Shown piece after piece: positions 25,918-34,731 of a stretch of 64,000 nt of DNA. How positions within the stretch are numbered: position 1 is the stretch's first letter; each line of letters opens with the position of its first letter. Source of the DNA: UKL13-2 sp038321965 (GTDB lineage Bacteria > Pseudomonadota > Gammaproteobacteria > Burkholderiales > Usitatibacteraceae); the NCBI GenBank assembly GCA_038321965.1, contig JBBQFL010000015.1:19978-83977 (forward strand). Direction: 5' to 3'. The position numbers and the translations under genes are program-made. A model generated the notes under the pieces. It was given only the letters and a program-made list of their open reading frames with translations, had not been told where the DNA came from and did not search any database.

Positions 25918-27981
25918 ATGCCCGGCTTTGCGACAGAAAATCTCAGGGCCATCGCGCTGGTCGGCCATTCAGGCGCGGGCAAGACAACGCTTGCGGAAGC
26001 GCTGTTATGGAAGACCAATACGATTGGCGCGATGGGTAGTGTGGACAAAGGCACAACGGTCTGCGACTTCGACACAATCGAAAAAACCTACAAGCACTCG
26101 CTCAATTCCTCCGTGGTCCACTTTCAGCACGGGATTGAACCGAATGTCCGCATTCACCTGATCGATACACCCGGCTATCCGGATTTCATGGGGCCGGCAA
26201 TTTCAGCGCTGGATGCCATCGACACAGTGGTGATTGTCATCAATGCGCAAAACGGCATAGAGCTGACCGCCAGACGCATGATGTCACTGGTACGTAAACG
26301 CCATTTGTGCGCGATGGTGGTGGTCAACAAGATCGACGATGACAATATTGATTTGCCGGCGCTGGTGAATGAAATTCAGGAAGCCTTCGGCAAAGAGTGC
26401 TTGCCGATAAACCTCCCGGCTGGCAAGGGATCGAAAGTCACCGACTGTTTTTTCAATCCCGCGGGTGACGCGGACTTTTCGTCTGTCGCGGTAGCACACA
26501 GTGCATTGGTCGATCAGGTGGTTGAAGTCGATGAAGCACTGATGACGCTCTATCTGGAGCAGGGCGAAGCGATAGAGCCGGAACAACTGCACGCGCCATT
26601 CGAGAAGGCATTGCGCGATGGGCATTTGATCCCGCTCTGCTTTACCTCCGCGCGCACCGGTGCCGGCGTGATGGAGCTGCTGGATATCTTTGCGAAGTTG
26701 GCGCCCAATCCGTCCGAGGGCAACCCGCCATTGTTCGTACGCGGTGAGGGCAAGGCAGCGGAGGAATTCCGTTCGGAGCCTGACGCAACCAAACACGTGA
26801 TTGCACATGTCTTCAAGGTGGTCGTGGACCCTTTTCTGGGCAAGATCGGCGTCTTTCGTGTTCATCAGGGCACGATCACACCGAATACACAGCTCTATGT
26901 TGGCGAGACGACAAAGCCGTTCAAGGTTGGACATCTCTATATGTTGCAGGGCAAGGAATTCCAGGAAGTTTCCCAATTGCTGCCCGGCGATATCGGTGCC
27001 GTGGCGAAGGTGGACGAGATCGCCTTTGATGCGGTATTGCACGATTCACACGACGAAGACCGCATTCATTTGCTACCGCTGGACTTCCCGCAGCCGATGT
27101 ATGGGCTGGCAGTGGAACCCAAACGGCGCGGCGATGAGCAGCGGATCTTCGAGGTCCTGCACAAGCTTGAGCTGGAAGATCCGTGTTTCGTCGTAGTTCG
27201 ACATCCCGTTACCCATGAAACCGTCATTAACGGACTCGGCGAATTACATATGCGCTCGCTCCTTGAGCGCATGAGCAAACAATACAATCTTGAGATCACC
27301 ACCAAGCCGCCCAAGATCCCCTACCGTGAAACCGTCATGGCCAAGGCGGATGGGCACTTTCGCCATAAGAAACAGTCTGGCGGTGCAGGCCAATTCGGCG
27401 AAGTCTTCTTGCGGATCGAGCCGCTGGCGCGTGGTGCAGGATTCGAATTCGTCAATGACGTTCACGGCGGCTCCATCCCGACACAGTTCATCCCAGCTGT
27501 TGAAAAGGGCGTCAGGGACGTGCTGGTCAGTGGGCCACGCGCAGGATTTCCAGTGCACGATATTCGCGTCATCATCTACGATGGCAAGAGTCATCCGGTC
27601 GATTCCAAGGAAATCGCTTTCACCACCGCCGGACGCAAGGCCTTCATTGACGCAATTTCTAAGGCGCGACCGGTGTTGCTCGAACCGATCGTCAACATGG
27701 AAGTGGTAGTCCCGGATGCGGCGATTGGTGCGACCACCGGTGACCTCGCCTCACGTCGTGGTCATATCACCGGCACCCGCGGTCAGTCGGCAGGCATATC
27801 GACTGTGACAGCTGTCGCGCCGCTCTCCGAACTGAAGGAATACCAGACCCGCCTGAAATCATTGACCGGCGGGCAGGGTAGCTATTCGATAGAACTTTCG
27901 CACTATGAGCAGGCGCCATTTGGGGTGCAGATTGAAATGATGAAACTGCACAATCTGCATGCGGTGGTAGAGGAGGATTGA
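25918..27981 (+). CDS. Elongation factor G-like translational GTPase (EF-G paralogue)
   Basis: 687-residue GTPase of the EF-G superfamily. G1 is GHSGAGKTT at about residues 14-22, G3 DTPGYPDF near 82, and G4 NKID near 138. Domain II follows (VFRVHQGTITPNTQLYVGE), then EF-G domains III-V (RHPVTHETVINGLGELHMRSLLERM; GHITGTRGQ). The G2/effector region differs from canonical EF-G, and there is no rpsL-rpsG-tuf context, so this is the stand-alone EF-G-like paralogue group rather than the main fusA product. Its cellular role in this group is poorly defined. AGGAGC lies upstream of the ATG. Confidence 0.88.
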   Translation: MPGFATENLRAIALVGHSGAGKTTLAEALLWKTNTIGAMGSVDKGTTVCDFDTIEKTYKHSLNSSVVHFQHGIEPNVRIHLIDTPGYPDFMGPAISALDAIDTVVIVINAQNGIELTARRMMSLVRKRHLCAMVVVNKIDDDNIDLPALVNEIQEAFGKECLPINLPAGKGSKVTDCFFNPAGDADFSSVAVAHSALVDQVVEVDEALMTLYLEQGEAIEPEQLHAPFEKALRDGHLIPLCFTSARTGAGVMELLDIFAKLAPNPSEGNPPLFVRGEGKAAEEFRSEPDATKHVIAHVFKVVVDPFLGKIGVFRVHQGTITPNTQLYVGETTKPFKVGHLYMLQGKEFQEVSQLLPGDIGAVAKVDEIAFDAVLHDSHDEDRIHLLPLDFPQPMYGLAVEPKRRGDEQRIFEVLHKLELEDPCFVVVRHPVTHETVINGLGELHMRSLLERMSKQYNLEITTKPPKIPYRETVMAKADGHFRHKKQSGGAGQFGEVFLRIEPLARGAGFEFVNDVHGGSIPTQFIPAVEKGVRDVLVSGPRAGFPVHDIRVIIYDGKSHPVDSKEIAFTTAGRKAFIDAISKARPVLLEPIVNMEVVVPDAAIGATTGDLASRRGHITGTRGQSAGISTVTAVAPLSELKEYQTRLKSLTGGQGSYSIELSHYEQAPFGVQIEMMKLHNLHAVVEED

Positions 27982-28060
27982 GTTCGCAAACTCCTTATTT
28001 GGTGCGGCTTCGCGAGGTATTTTGTCCGAAGACGCTCGCCAAATGGCGTTCTAACAAAAT

Positions 28061-28996
28061 TTATGCTGGAAGGCGATTGCCCGCGCGCCGGTTCTCATAA
28101 GCCTTCAAATGCGTGTAGGCAACCGAAAGCATGGTGTCGTCGATCCCGAATTCTCGTGCTTTGCCGAGCATAAAGCCAACCACATGATCAGCTTCCACCG
28201 GGCCGCCGCTCTCCAAGTCGCGCAACATCGAGGCGGTGAGTGGCGACCCCGTCGAATTAATGACCTTTTCATAACGCTCAATGACTTGCGCACGTGGCGG
28301 ATAACCACTTTTCGCAGCGACCGCCACGCAGGAATCGAGATGACGTTTCATCAATGCGCGTCCGTCAGACGTTGCAAGAATTTCACCGATGGAAGCTCGC
28401 ATGAGACAGGTCATCCCGGCCAATGTGGAGAGGAACGCGACCTTTTCCCACATATCCTGCATGGTGTTGTCGGAGACTTTCCAGTCGACGATGGTTTTTG
28501 CAAACGCCTCTCCAAGTGCATCTGCCAGCGCCTGCTGTGACGGCTCGCGCGCACCCCAGTTGATCGCGTGCGCGTCGATCAGCGACTTGACCACGCCCTC
28601 TTTGGTGAGGGTCGCGGCGATCTGACAGGTGCCGCCCATCACCCGAGATTTGCCGAATGCAGCGTCGAGCGTGTCGATGTGCGAGATGCCGTTGAGCAAT
28701 GGCACGACACAAGTGCTTGCATGCATGGCCGGTCGTATTGCTTCAATGCTCGATTGCAGATCATAGGCCTTGCAGGAAAGCAGGACGATGTCGTAGTCGG
28801 CCGAAACGTGGGCTGCCAGGACAGTTTTCACCTGCAGAGTCACGCTGTCTTTGGGGCTCTCGATCTGCAAGCCGTATTGTGCGATGTGTTGCCTGCGCTT
28901 CTCACGAACCAGAAACGTCACATCTGCGCCGCCCTGATGCAGCCGTCCGCCGAAATAGCCGCCGGTCCCACCAGCGCCGAGTACGAGAATTTTCAT
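28061..28996 (-). CDS. 2-dehydropantoate 2-reductase (ketopantoate reductase family)
   Basis: 311-residue NADPH-dependent reductase of the PanE/ApbA family. The N-terminal Rossmann motif is GAGGTGGYFGG at about 7-17, the central segment SCKAYDL carries the conserved Lys, and the C-terminal helical domain includes W-K-V-S-D-N-T-M-Q-D-M-W-EK. It would reduce 2-dehydropantoate to pantoate for CoA synthesis, but the family has several paralogues with other 2-keto substrates. The start ATG overlaps the stop of the upstream S41 protease gene (ATGA), so they are co-translated. An additional ATG one codon upstream is possible. Confidence 0.85.
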   Translation of the reverse strand: MKILVLGAGGTGGYFGGRLHQGGADVTFLVREKRRQHIAQYGLQIESPKDSVTLQVKTVLAAHVSADYDIVLLSCKAYDLQSSIEAIRPAMHASTCVVPLLNGISHIDTLDAAFGKSRVMGGTCQIAATLTKEGVVKSLIDAHAINWGAREPSQQALADALGEAFAKTIVDWKVSDNTMQDMWEKVAFLSTLAGMTCLMRASIGEILATSDGRALMKRHLDSCVAVAAKSGYPPRAQVIERYEKVINSTGSPLTASMLRDLESGGPVEADHVVGFMLGKAREFGIDDTMLSVAYTHLKAYENRRAGNRLPA

Positions 28997-30354
28997 CACA
29001 GTTTTCCTGTCGTAGAGGGTTCAGGCTGGGCTTTGATTTTTTCACCCAACAACTTCTCTGCCGCCTCGAGAATGCGGTCACGGTTGAACAAAATATCCTC
29101 GCGTGAAGGAGAAATTTCCTGGTCCGGCATGATGCCGGAGCCTTCGATGCGTTTGCCTTTGGGGGTGATGAAACCAAGTTCGCTATAGGCAAGTTGGCCG
29201 CCACCGGGCAGCTCGGCGTAGCCCAGATAACCCAGCAGACATCCGCAGCTGCGCTGACCAACGACGGTTGCACGACCGAAATCTTGTAGCGTGGCGGCGA
29301 AAATCTCTGAAGCTGACGCGCTGTTTTCATTGGTAAGGATCACCAAAGGCTTGTTATACGCGGTGGCCTTGTCGCCCTTGAGCTCTGGTTCCATCTTCAT
29401 GGTGGGAATAAATGCGATCGTGATGGGCTTGCCGGTTCGTGTCAGAAGCCGCGCGCCTTTATGTGTTTCGCTAAGAAATCTGGTAACCAGCGTATTGGCC
29501 ATGCCTAATGAGCCGCCGCCGTTGTTGCGCAGGTCGACGATCATGCCGGGCGTGTCCTTCATCGTCGTGATCGCCTGCAGAATGCCGCTTTCCATGCTGC
29601 CGACGAAATTGGAAAAGCGGATGTAGGCAAAGCCAGATGGCAACACCCGATGGGTGAGCTCGGTTGGCGCGCGAAATTTCCGGCGCTTCATGGTGGTGGC
29701 AATTTCGCTGCCGTCCATGCGGGTGAAAGTCATGGCGATTACCGTGTCCGGGTCACCCGCGACGATCTTGCGCATTGCGCCACGTGTTCTCGCCCACGGT
29801 GTTGACGAATCACGCACTTCCGTCATCAGGCGCTGGTAGAGCACCAATGCCGGCTCACCGTCGATGGTTTTGATAGCCATGCCGGGGCGAACGCCAGCCC
29901 ACCAAGGGTCGGATTCTGGGTGCACGCTGGTGACGATGAGCTCGCCCTTCATTTCCAGGAAACCAAGCCCCAGTGAATGCGACTCCTGATCGCGCTGCTG
30001 TGCAACCTGCTTGGGCCCATGCACGCGCGTGTGGGAGTCCTTCAGCTCACCAGTCATCTTGTCGAGCAGTTCCCAGAAGCGATCATCGCTGGCCGCGTCC
30101 ATGATCTGCGTCTCATACCCAGCCCGCACCACAAGCCAGTTCACGCCGTTCATCTTGACGTCGTAATATTTATCGTTGACGGTATTCCACACCTCTTCAA
30201 ACGCATCGCGCCTCCATGCTTTTGAGTTCACATCGGGCACCGGGGTATTCGACGATGCATCGGTTGCACGCGTCCTACCGATAATGTTGTGCGGGTCGAG
30301 CACTGAGCAGGCGTTGAGCAACGTCAGAAGTAACAGTAGAAATGAGAGTCGCAT
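28996..30354 (-). CDS. S41-family (C-terminal processing type) peptidase, lipoprotein
   Basis: 452-residue serine protease of family S41 with a lipoprotein signal peptide (MRLSFLLLLLTLLNAC, lipobox LNAC at about 13-16), so probably anchored in the outer or inner membrane facing the periplasm. A TSP-like N-terminal region precedes a PDZ-like segment (GLGFLEMKGELIVTSVHPESDPWWAGVRPGM). The catalytic domain has MIVDLRNNGGGS at about 275-286 and the nucleophile region NENSASASEIFAA near 345. The substrate is unknown. It is translationally coupled to the PanE-like gene downstream and divergent from kbl. Confidence 0.87.
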   Translation of the reverse strand: MRLSFLLLLLTLLNACSVLDPHNIIGRTRATDASSNTPVPDVNSKAWRRDAFEEVWNTVNDKYYDVKMNGVNWLVVRAGYETQIMDAASDDRFWELLDKMTGELKDSHTRVHGPKQVAQQRDQESHSLGLGFLEMKGELIVTSVHPESDPWWAGVRPGMAIKTIDGEPALVLYQRLMTEVRDSSTPWARTRGAMRKIVAGDPDTVIAMTFTRMDGSEIATTMKRRKFRAPTELTHRVLPSGFAYIRFSNFVGSMESGILQAITTMKDTPGMIVDLRNNGGGSLGMANTLVTRFLSETHKGARLLTRTGKPITIAFIPTMKMEPELKGDKATAYNKPLVILTNENSASASEIFAATLQDFGRATVVGQRSCGCLLGYLGYAELPGGGQLAYSELGFITPKGKRIEGSGIMPDQEISPSREDILFNRDRILEAAEKLLGEKIKAQPEPSTTGKL

Positions 30355-30509
30355 GAATTTTTTTTGGACGGCGGTGGAATCGCGGAAGGCGATAGTTTAT
30401 CGCGCCATTGCGCTGCACTCCGATGCACGCCGCTACCAATGGCCAAGGAATGCTTGTCTCATTGCGTATAAAATGCGACGCACTTTAGCCGCAATCGTCA
30501 GGAACACGC

Positions 30510-31712
30510 ATGAATGAGTCTTTTTACCGGCAGATCGACAGTACGCTTGAGCAGATTCGCAATGACGGATTCTTCAAGCGCGAGCGGTTGATCGCCACGC
30601 CGCAGCAAACAACGTTGCGGCTGGAGTCGGGCGTGGAGGTCATCAATTTCTGCGCCAATAATTATTTGGGGCTTGCAGACGACTCTCGCCTGATCGCTGC
30701 GGCCAAGCGCGGTCTGGATGACTTTGGCTTTGGCATGGCATCGGTGCGATTCATCTGCGGCACGCAAACTAGCCATCGCGATCTCGAAGGAGCGATTTCC
30801 CGCTTCCTCGGCACCCAGGACACTATCCTTTACGGCTCATGCTTCGACGCCAATGGTGGATTGTTTGAAACACTGCTCAGTGAAGAGGATGCCGTGATCA
30901 GTGATGAGCTGAACCACGCAAGCATCATTGACGGCGTGCGCCTGTGCAAGGCAAAACGGTTTCGCTATCGCAACAACGACATGGCCGATCTGGAAGCACA
31001 GCTGAAGGCGGCTGATGCGGCAGGCGCCCGCCACAAGATGATCGCCACCGATGGCGTGTTTTCGATGGATGGGATAATTGCCAACCTCAAAGGCATTTGC
31101 GAGCTGGCAGAAAAATACAACGCCCTGGTGATGGTCGATGATTCGCACGCTGTTGGTTTTATCGGTGAAAAAGGACGCGGCACGCCGGAATATTGCGGCG
31201 TGGCAGATCGCATTGATATCTATACGGGCACGCTGGGCAAGGCGCTAGGCGGGGCTTCCGGCGGATATATCGCCGCCCGGCAACAGGTCGTGGACTTGTT
31301 GCGGCAACGATCAAGGCCTTACCTGTTTTCCAATTCTGTCGCGCCGGCGATCGTTACCGCTTCGCTCGCCGTGTTGTCGTTGCTCGATTCGGCAGAGGGC
31401 GCAATACTGCGGCAAAAGGTGAATGCCAACGGCGCACATTTCCGTCGTGAAATGGGCGCGCTTGGTTTCAATCTGGTACCTGGCGTGCATCCCATCGTTC
31501 CGGTCATGCTGGGCGATGCGGCGCTGGCGACGCGCATGGCCGAGGGGCTGCTGGAGGAGGGTATTTACGTAATCGGCTTCAGTTTTCCAGTCGTGCCAAA
31601 AGGCAAGGCGCGCATCCGCGCACAGATGTCGGCGGCGCATACGCCAGAGCAAATTGAGCGCGCGGTGGCGGCGTTTGCCAAGGTCGGCCGCAAGCTCGGC
31701 GCGATAAATTAG
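30510..31712 (+). CDS. kbl: 2-amino-3-ketobutyrate CoA ligase (glycine C-acetyltransferase)
   Basis: PLP enzyme of the alpha-oxoamine synthase family, 400 residues. It cleaves 2-amino-3-ketobutyrate with CoA to glycine and acetyl-CoA, the second step of threonine breakdown. The PLP lysine lies in YTGTLGKALGGASGG (about 236-250). DDSHAVGFIGEKGRGTPE and the N-terminal NFCANNYLGLADD are typical. AGGAA precedes the ATG. It forms an operon with tdh 21 bp downstream. Confidence 0.95.
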   Translation: MNESFYRQIDSTLEQIRNDGFFKRERLIATPQQTTLRLESGVEVINFCANNYLGLADDSRLIAAAKRGLDDFGFGMASVRFICGTQTSHRDLEGAISRFLGTQDTILYGSCFDANGGLFETLLSEEDAVISDELNHASIIDGVRLCKAKRFRYRNNDMADLEAQLKAADAAGARHKMIATDGVFSMDGIIANLKGICELAEKYNALVMVDDSHAVGFIGEKGRGTPEYCGVADRIDIYTGTLGKALGGASGGYIAARQQVVDLLRQRSRPYLFSNSVAPAIVTASLAVLSLLDSAEGAILRQKVNANGAHFRREMGALGFNLVPGVHPIVPVMLGDAALATRMAEGLLEEGIYVIGFSFPVVPKGKARIRAQMSAAHTPEQIERAVAAFAKVGRKLGAIN

Positions 31713-31733
31713 TTTGAACAAGGGACAATCAAC

Positions 31734-32759
31734 ATGAAAGCACTGGCCAAACTCGAACGTGCCCCTGGTCTGACGATGACCGACGTTAAAATGCCCGAGG
31801 TCGGGCACAACGACGTCATGATCAAGATAAAGAAGACCGCTATTTGCGGTACCGATATCCACATCTGGAAATGGGACGAATGGGCGCAAAAGACCATACC
31901 GGTACCGATGCATGTCGGCCATGAGTACGTCGGCCATATCGTCGAGATGGGGCAGGAGGTGCGAGGATTCGCAATTGGCGACCGCGTTTCAGGCGAAGGA
32001 CACATCACCTGCGGGCATTGCCGCAATTGTCGCGCCGGTCGACGCCATCTTTGCCGTAACACGACAGGTGTCGGCGTCAATCGCGAGGGATCTTTCGCCG
32101 AATTTCTGGTGATACCTGCATTCAATGCCTTCAAGATTCCCGAGAGCATCAGCGACGATCTAGCCGCCATTTTTGATCCCTACGGTAACGCCACGCACAC
32201 CGCGTTGTCGTTCAATCTTGTTGGCGAAGATGTGCTCATTACCGGAGCGGGGCCGATCGGCATTATGGCCGTGGCCATTGCGCGACACGCCGGCGCACGG
32301 CACATCGTGATCACCGATGTGAACGATTATCGGCTCGGACTGGCGATGAAAATGGGGGCAACACTTGCAGTTAACGTGGCGCAGACATCCTTGAAGGAAG
32401 TAATGAACGAGCTTGGCATGGTGGAGGGCTTCGACGTCGGCATGGAAATGTCCGGTGTGCCTTCCGCCTTCCAGAGTCTGCTGGCAAGCATGAATCACGG
32501 TGGCAAGGTGGCCCTGCTCGGCATACCGCCTTCAAACACCGCCATCGACTGGAATGAGGTGATCTTCAAAGGCCTCGAAATCAAGGGTGTCTATGGTCGT
32601 GAGATGTTTGAGACTTGGTACAAAATGGTAGCGATGCTGCAAAGTGGACTGGATTTATCGCCGATTCTTACCCACCAGTTTGACGTGGCCGATTTCGAGA
32701 AAGGCTTTGCGGCGATGCTTTCCGGGCAGTCGGGGAAGGTCATACTGAACTGGGCTTGA
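31734..32759 (+). CDS. tdh: L-threonine 3-dehydrogenase
   Basis: Zinc-dependent medium-chain dehydrogenase of 341 residues that oxidises L-threonine to 2-amino-3-ketobutyrate with NAD+. The catalytic zinc Cys is in CGTDIHIWKWDEWAQ (about residues 38-52) and GHEYVG follows. The structural zinc site is CGHCRNCRAGRRHLC. The Rossmann motif is GAGPIG near 170. AGGGA lies upstream of the ATG. The pair with kbl forms the standard threonine-to-glycine pathway. Confidence 0.96.
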   Translation: MKALAKLERAPGLTMTDVKMPEVGHNDVMIKIKKTAICGTDIHIWKWDEWAQKTIPVPMHVGHEYVGHIVEMGQEVRGFAIGDRVSGEGHITCGHCRNCRAGRRHLCRNTTGVGVNREGSFAEFLVIPAFNAFKIPESISDDLAAIFDPYGNATHTALSFNLVGEDVLITGAGPIGIMAVAIARHAGARHIVITDVNDYRLGLAMKMGATLAVNVAQTSLKEVMNELGMVEGFDVGMEMSGVPSAFQSLLASMNHGGKVALLGIPPSNTAIDWNEVIFKGLEIKGVYGREMFETWYKMVAMLQSGLDLSPILTHQFDVADFEKGFAAMLSGQSGKVILNWA

Positions 32760-32882
32760 TGGCAAGAAACTCAAGCACTGGCGCGCCTCCCGGACATAAA
32801 ATGCTTCAAGATGCCCGCCAATCAATGAGTTTAGTTTGTTCTCATCCTGCGAAGCAATCTTGAGCCGATACTTCGTGAGAAA

Positions 32883-33740
32883 ATGGCGGCTATGACAAAA
32901 GACGCATTACCCGACAAAAATTCAGCGGCAACCGGCGAGATCGCGCACATCGCTTTCTACAAATTCGTCGCGCTGGACGACCCGGAGAGCGTGGTCGTGC
33001 ATTTGCGGCTGCTGACTGAAAACCTGCTGGGCAGCATTCTCGTCGCCGCTGAAGGTATTAACGGCATGCTGGCCGGATCGCCCGCCGCGCTGGATACTTT
33101 CCAGGATGCGTTGATTGGCGACGCCTTTTTCGCCGGTAAATTTGCGGGCATCGCCTTCAAACGTAGCGCGTGCAACACCGCACCGTTTGGCAAGATGAAA
33201 GTCTATAGGAAGCCGGAGATCGTCCCGCTGGGTATCGCTGGCGTCGATGGCACCCAGACCGGTACTAGCGTCAGCCCGGAAGAATGGCGCAAGCTGATTA
33301 CTGAAGATGACGTCGTGCTTCTAGATAATCGCAACAGTTTTGAATACCGTCTCGGCCGATTTAAGAACGCCATCGACCCGCACGTGACCAATTTTCGCGA
33401 TTTCCCCAAGTATGTTGAAGCGCATATTCCGCAATGGAAAGCGGAGGGCAAACGCGTAGCGATGTACTGCACCGGCGGCATTCGCTGTGAAAAAACCAGC
33501 GCCTGGATGAAGGAAATGGATATCCCGGTCTTCCAGCTAGACGGCGGCATCCTCAACTATTTCCGGCAAATGCCGGACGCGGAAAAGGACTGGCAAGGCG
33601 AATGCTTTGTTTTTGATAACCGTATCGCGTTGGACACCAAGCTCCAGGAAACCGCTACCACACTCGAAGACGTTTACGGCGGCGAACCTGATGGTGAATG
33701 GCGAATCAATCGCGCCAAGCGACTGAACGAGGCGGGGTAG
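32883..33740 (+). CDS. trhO: tRNA uridine(34) hydroxylase, rhodanese-domain protein (TrhO/UPF0176)
   Basis: 285-residue protein with an N-terminal acylphosphatase-like region (LLTENLLGSILVAAEGINGMLAG, the family hallmark) and a rhodanese domain ending in the active-site loop MYCTGGIRCEK (about 198-208). Known members make 5-hydroxyuridine at position 34 of tRNAs using O2. An ATG three codons downstream (32892) is an equally good start. It is followed 6 bp later by a pseudouridine synthase, giving a small RNA-modification unit. Confidence 0.9.
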   Translation: MAAMTKDALPDKNSAATGEIAHIAFYKFVALDDPESVVVHLRLLTENLLGSILVAAEGINGMLAGSPAALDTFQDALIGDAFFAGKFAGIAFKRSACNTAPFGKMKVYRKPEIVPLGIAGVDGTQTGTSVSPEEWRKLITEDDVVLLDNRNSFEYRLGRFKNAIDPHVTNFRDFPKYVEAHIPQWKAEGKRVAMYCTGGIRCEKTSAWMKEMDIPVFQLDGGILNYFRQMPDAEKDWQGECFVFDNRIALDTKLQETATTLEDVYGGEPDGEWRINRAKRLNEAG

Positions 33741-33746
33741 TCGGCA

Positions 33747-34661
33747 GTGAGCCCTGAGCTGCGTGCGCTGCTGCCGACGCGCGATGGCGTGGGACCAAGT
33801 TGCATCGTACTTCCGGCTGGCGACTGGTCGCGCGTGATCGATTTTCTTGCTGTCCGCTTTCCGGCCATTCCGCACGAAGAGATCGCAGACCGCATGCAGC
33901 GCGGCGATGTGCGCGACGACCGTGGCGATCGCGTAACCGCAGATGCCGCGTATCGAGCCCATCAGAAACTCTACTACTATCGCAGCATCGAGGTCGAGCC
34001 GCGTATTCCCTTCGACGAGCAAATCCTTTTTGAAGACGAATTGATTGTGGTGGCAGACAAGCCGCATTTCCTGCCGGTGACGCCGCGTGGGCGCTACCTG
34101 CAGGAAACGCTGCTGGTGCGCCTCAGGCGAAAGCTGGCATTGGATAGTCTGGCGCCCATGCATCGCATCGACCGCGAAACCGCCGGGCTGGTGCTGTTCA
34201 CCAAGCAGCCGCAAACGCGCGGCGACTATCAGGAATTGTTCAGCCACCGCGAAGTCACCAAGCATTACGAGGCAGTGGCGCCTTGGCGGGAGGACTTGGC
34301 ATTGCCGCTGACCTACCGTAGCCGGCTGGTGAGTGGGGACCATTTCATGCGCATGTGTGAAGTGGCCGGCGAGCCGAATGCTGAAACCCACATTTCGCTG
34401 ATTGAAACCAATGGGCAACTTGCCCGCTATGCACTTTCACCGGTCACCGGCAAGCGCCACCAGCTGCGTGTGCAGATGGCCGCGCTGGGGCTGCCGATTC
34501 TGCACGACCAGATTTATCCACGCCACGTGGGCAGCGACAAACTCGACGGTGATTATTCGAAGCCGTTGCAATTGCTTGCCAAGGCGATCGCGTTTCGCGA
34601 TCCGGTGACGGGCGGGGAGAGGCGGTTTGAGAGTGGGCGGCGACTAATTCCGATGCTGTGA
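33747..34661 (+). CDS. RluA-family pseudouridine synthase
   Basis: 304-residue RNA pseudouridine synthase. Catalytic motif HRIDRETAGLVLF (about residues 138-150) carries the active-site Asp. ADKPHFLPVTPRG and the C-terminal GKRHQLRVQMAALGLPILHD are typical of the RluA group. There is no S4 domain. The residue before catalysis (DKPHFLPV) points to the RluA/TruC-like subgroup acting on rRNA or tRNA; the exact target is undetermined. The start is GTG at 33747 with GAGGCGGGG upstream. It is co-transcribed with trhO. Confidence 0.9.
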   Translation: MSPELRALLPTRDGVGPSCIVLPAGDWSRVIDFLAVRFPAIPHEEIADRMQRGDVRDDRGDRVTADAAYRAHQKLYYYRSIEVEPRIPFDEQILFEDELIVVADKPHFLPVTPRGRYLQETLLVRLRRKLALDSLAPMHRIDRETAGLVLFTKQPQTRGDYQELFSHREVTKHYEAVAPWREDLALPLTYRSRLVSGDHFMRMCEVAGEPNAETHISLIETNGQLARYALSPVTGKRHQLRVQMAALGLPILHDQIYPRHVGSDKLDGDYSKPLQLLAKAIAFRDPVTGGERRFESGRRLIPML

Positions 34662-34699
34662 TCTCAAGGCCGCGAGTTGCCTCGCCCCGCTTGCGGCGA

Positions 34700-34731
34700 G
34701 AGGGTTAGGGGAGTTCAACTCGCTAGCCCTC
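34700..34731. terminator. Hairpin between convergent genes
   Basis: GAGGGTTAG (34700-34708) pairs with CTAGCCCTC (34723-34731), and an inner GAGT/ACTC stem forms the tip. A second small hairpin (34681-34700) abuts it. It sits between the convergent pseudouridine synthase and CoA-transferase genes. There is no strong T-run, so termination is inferred from position. Confidence 0.45.
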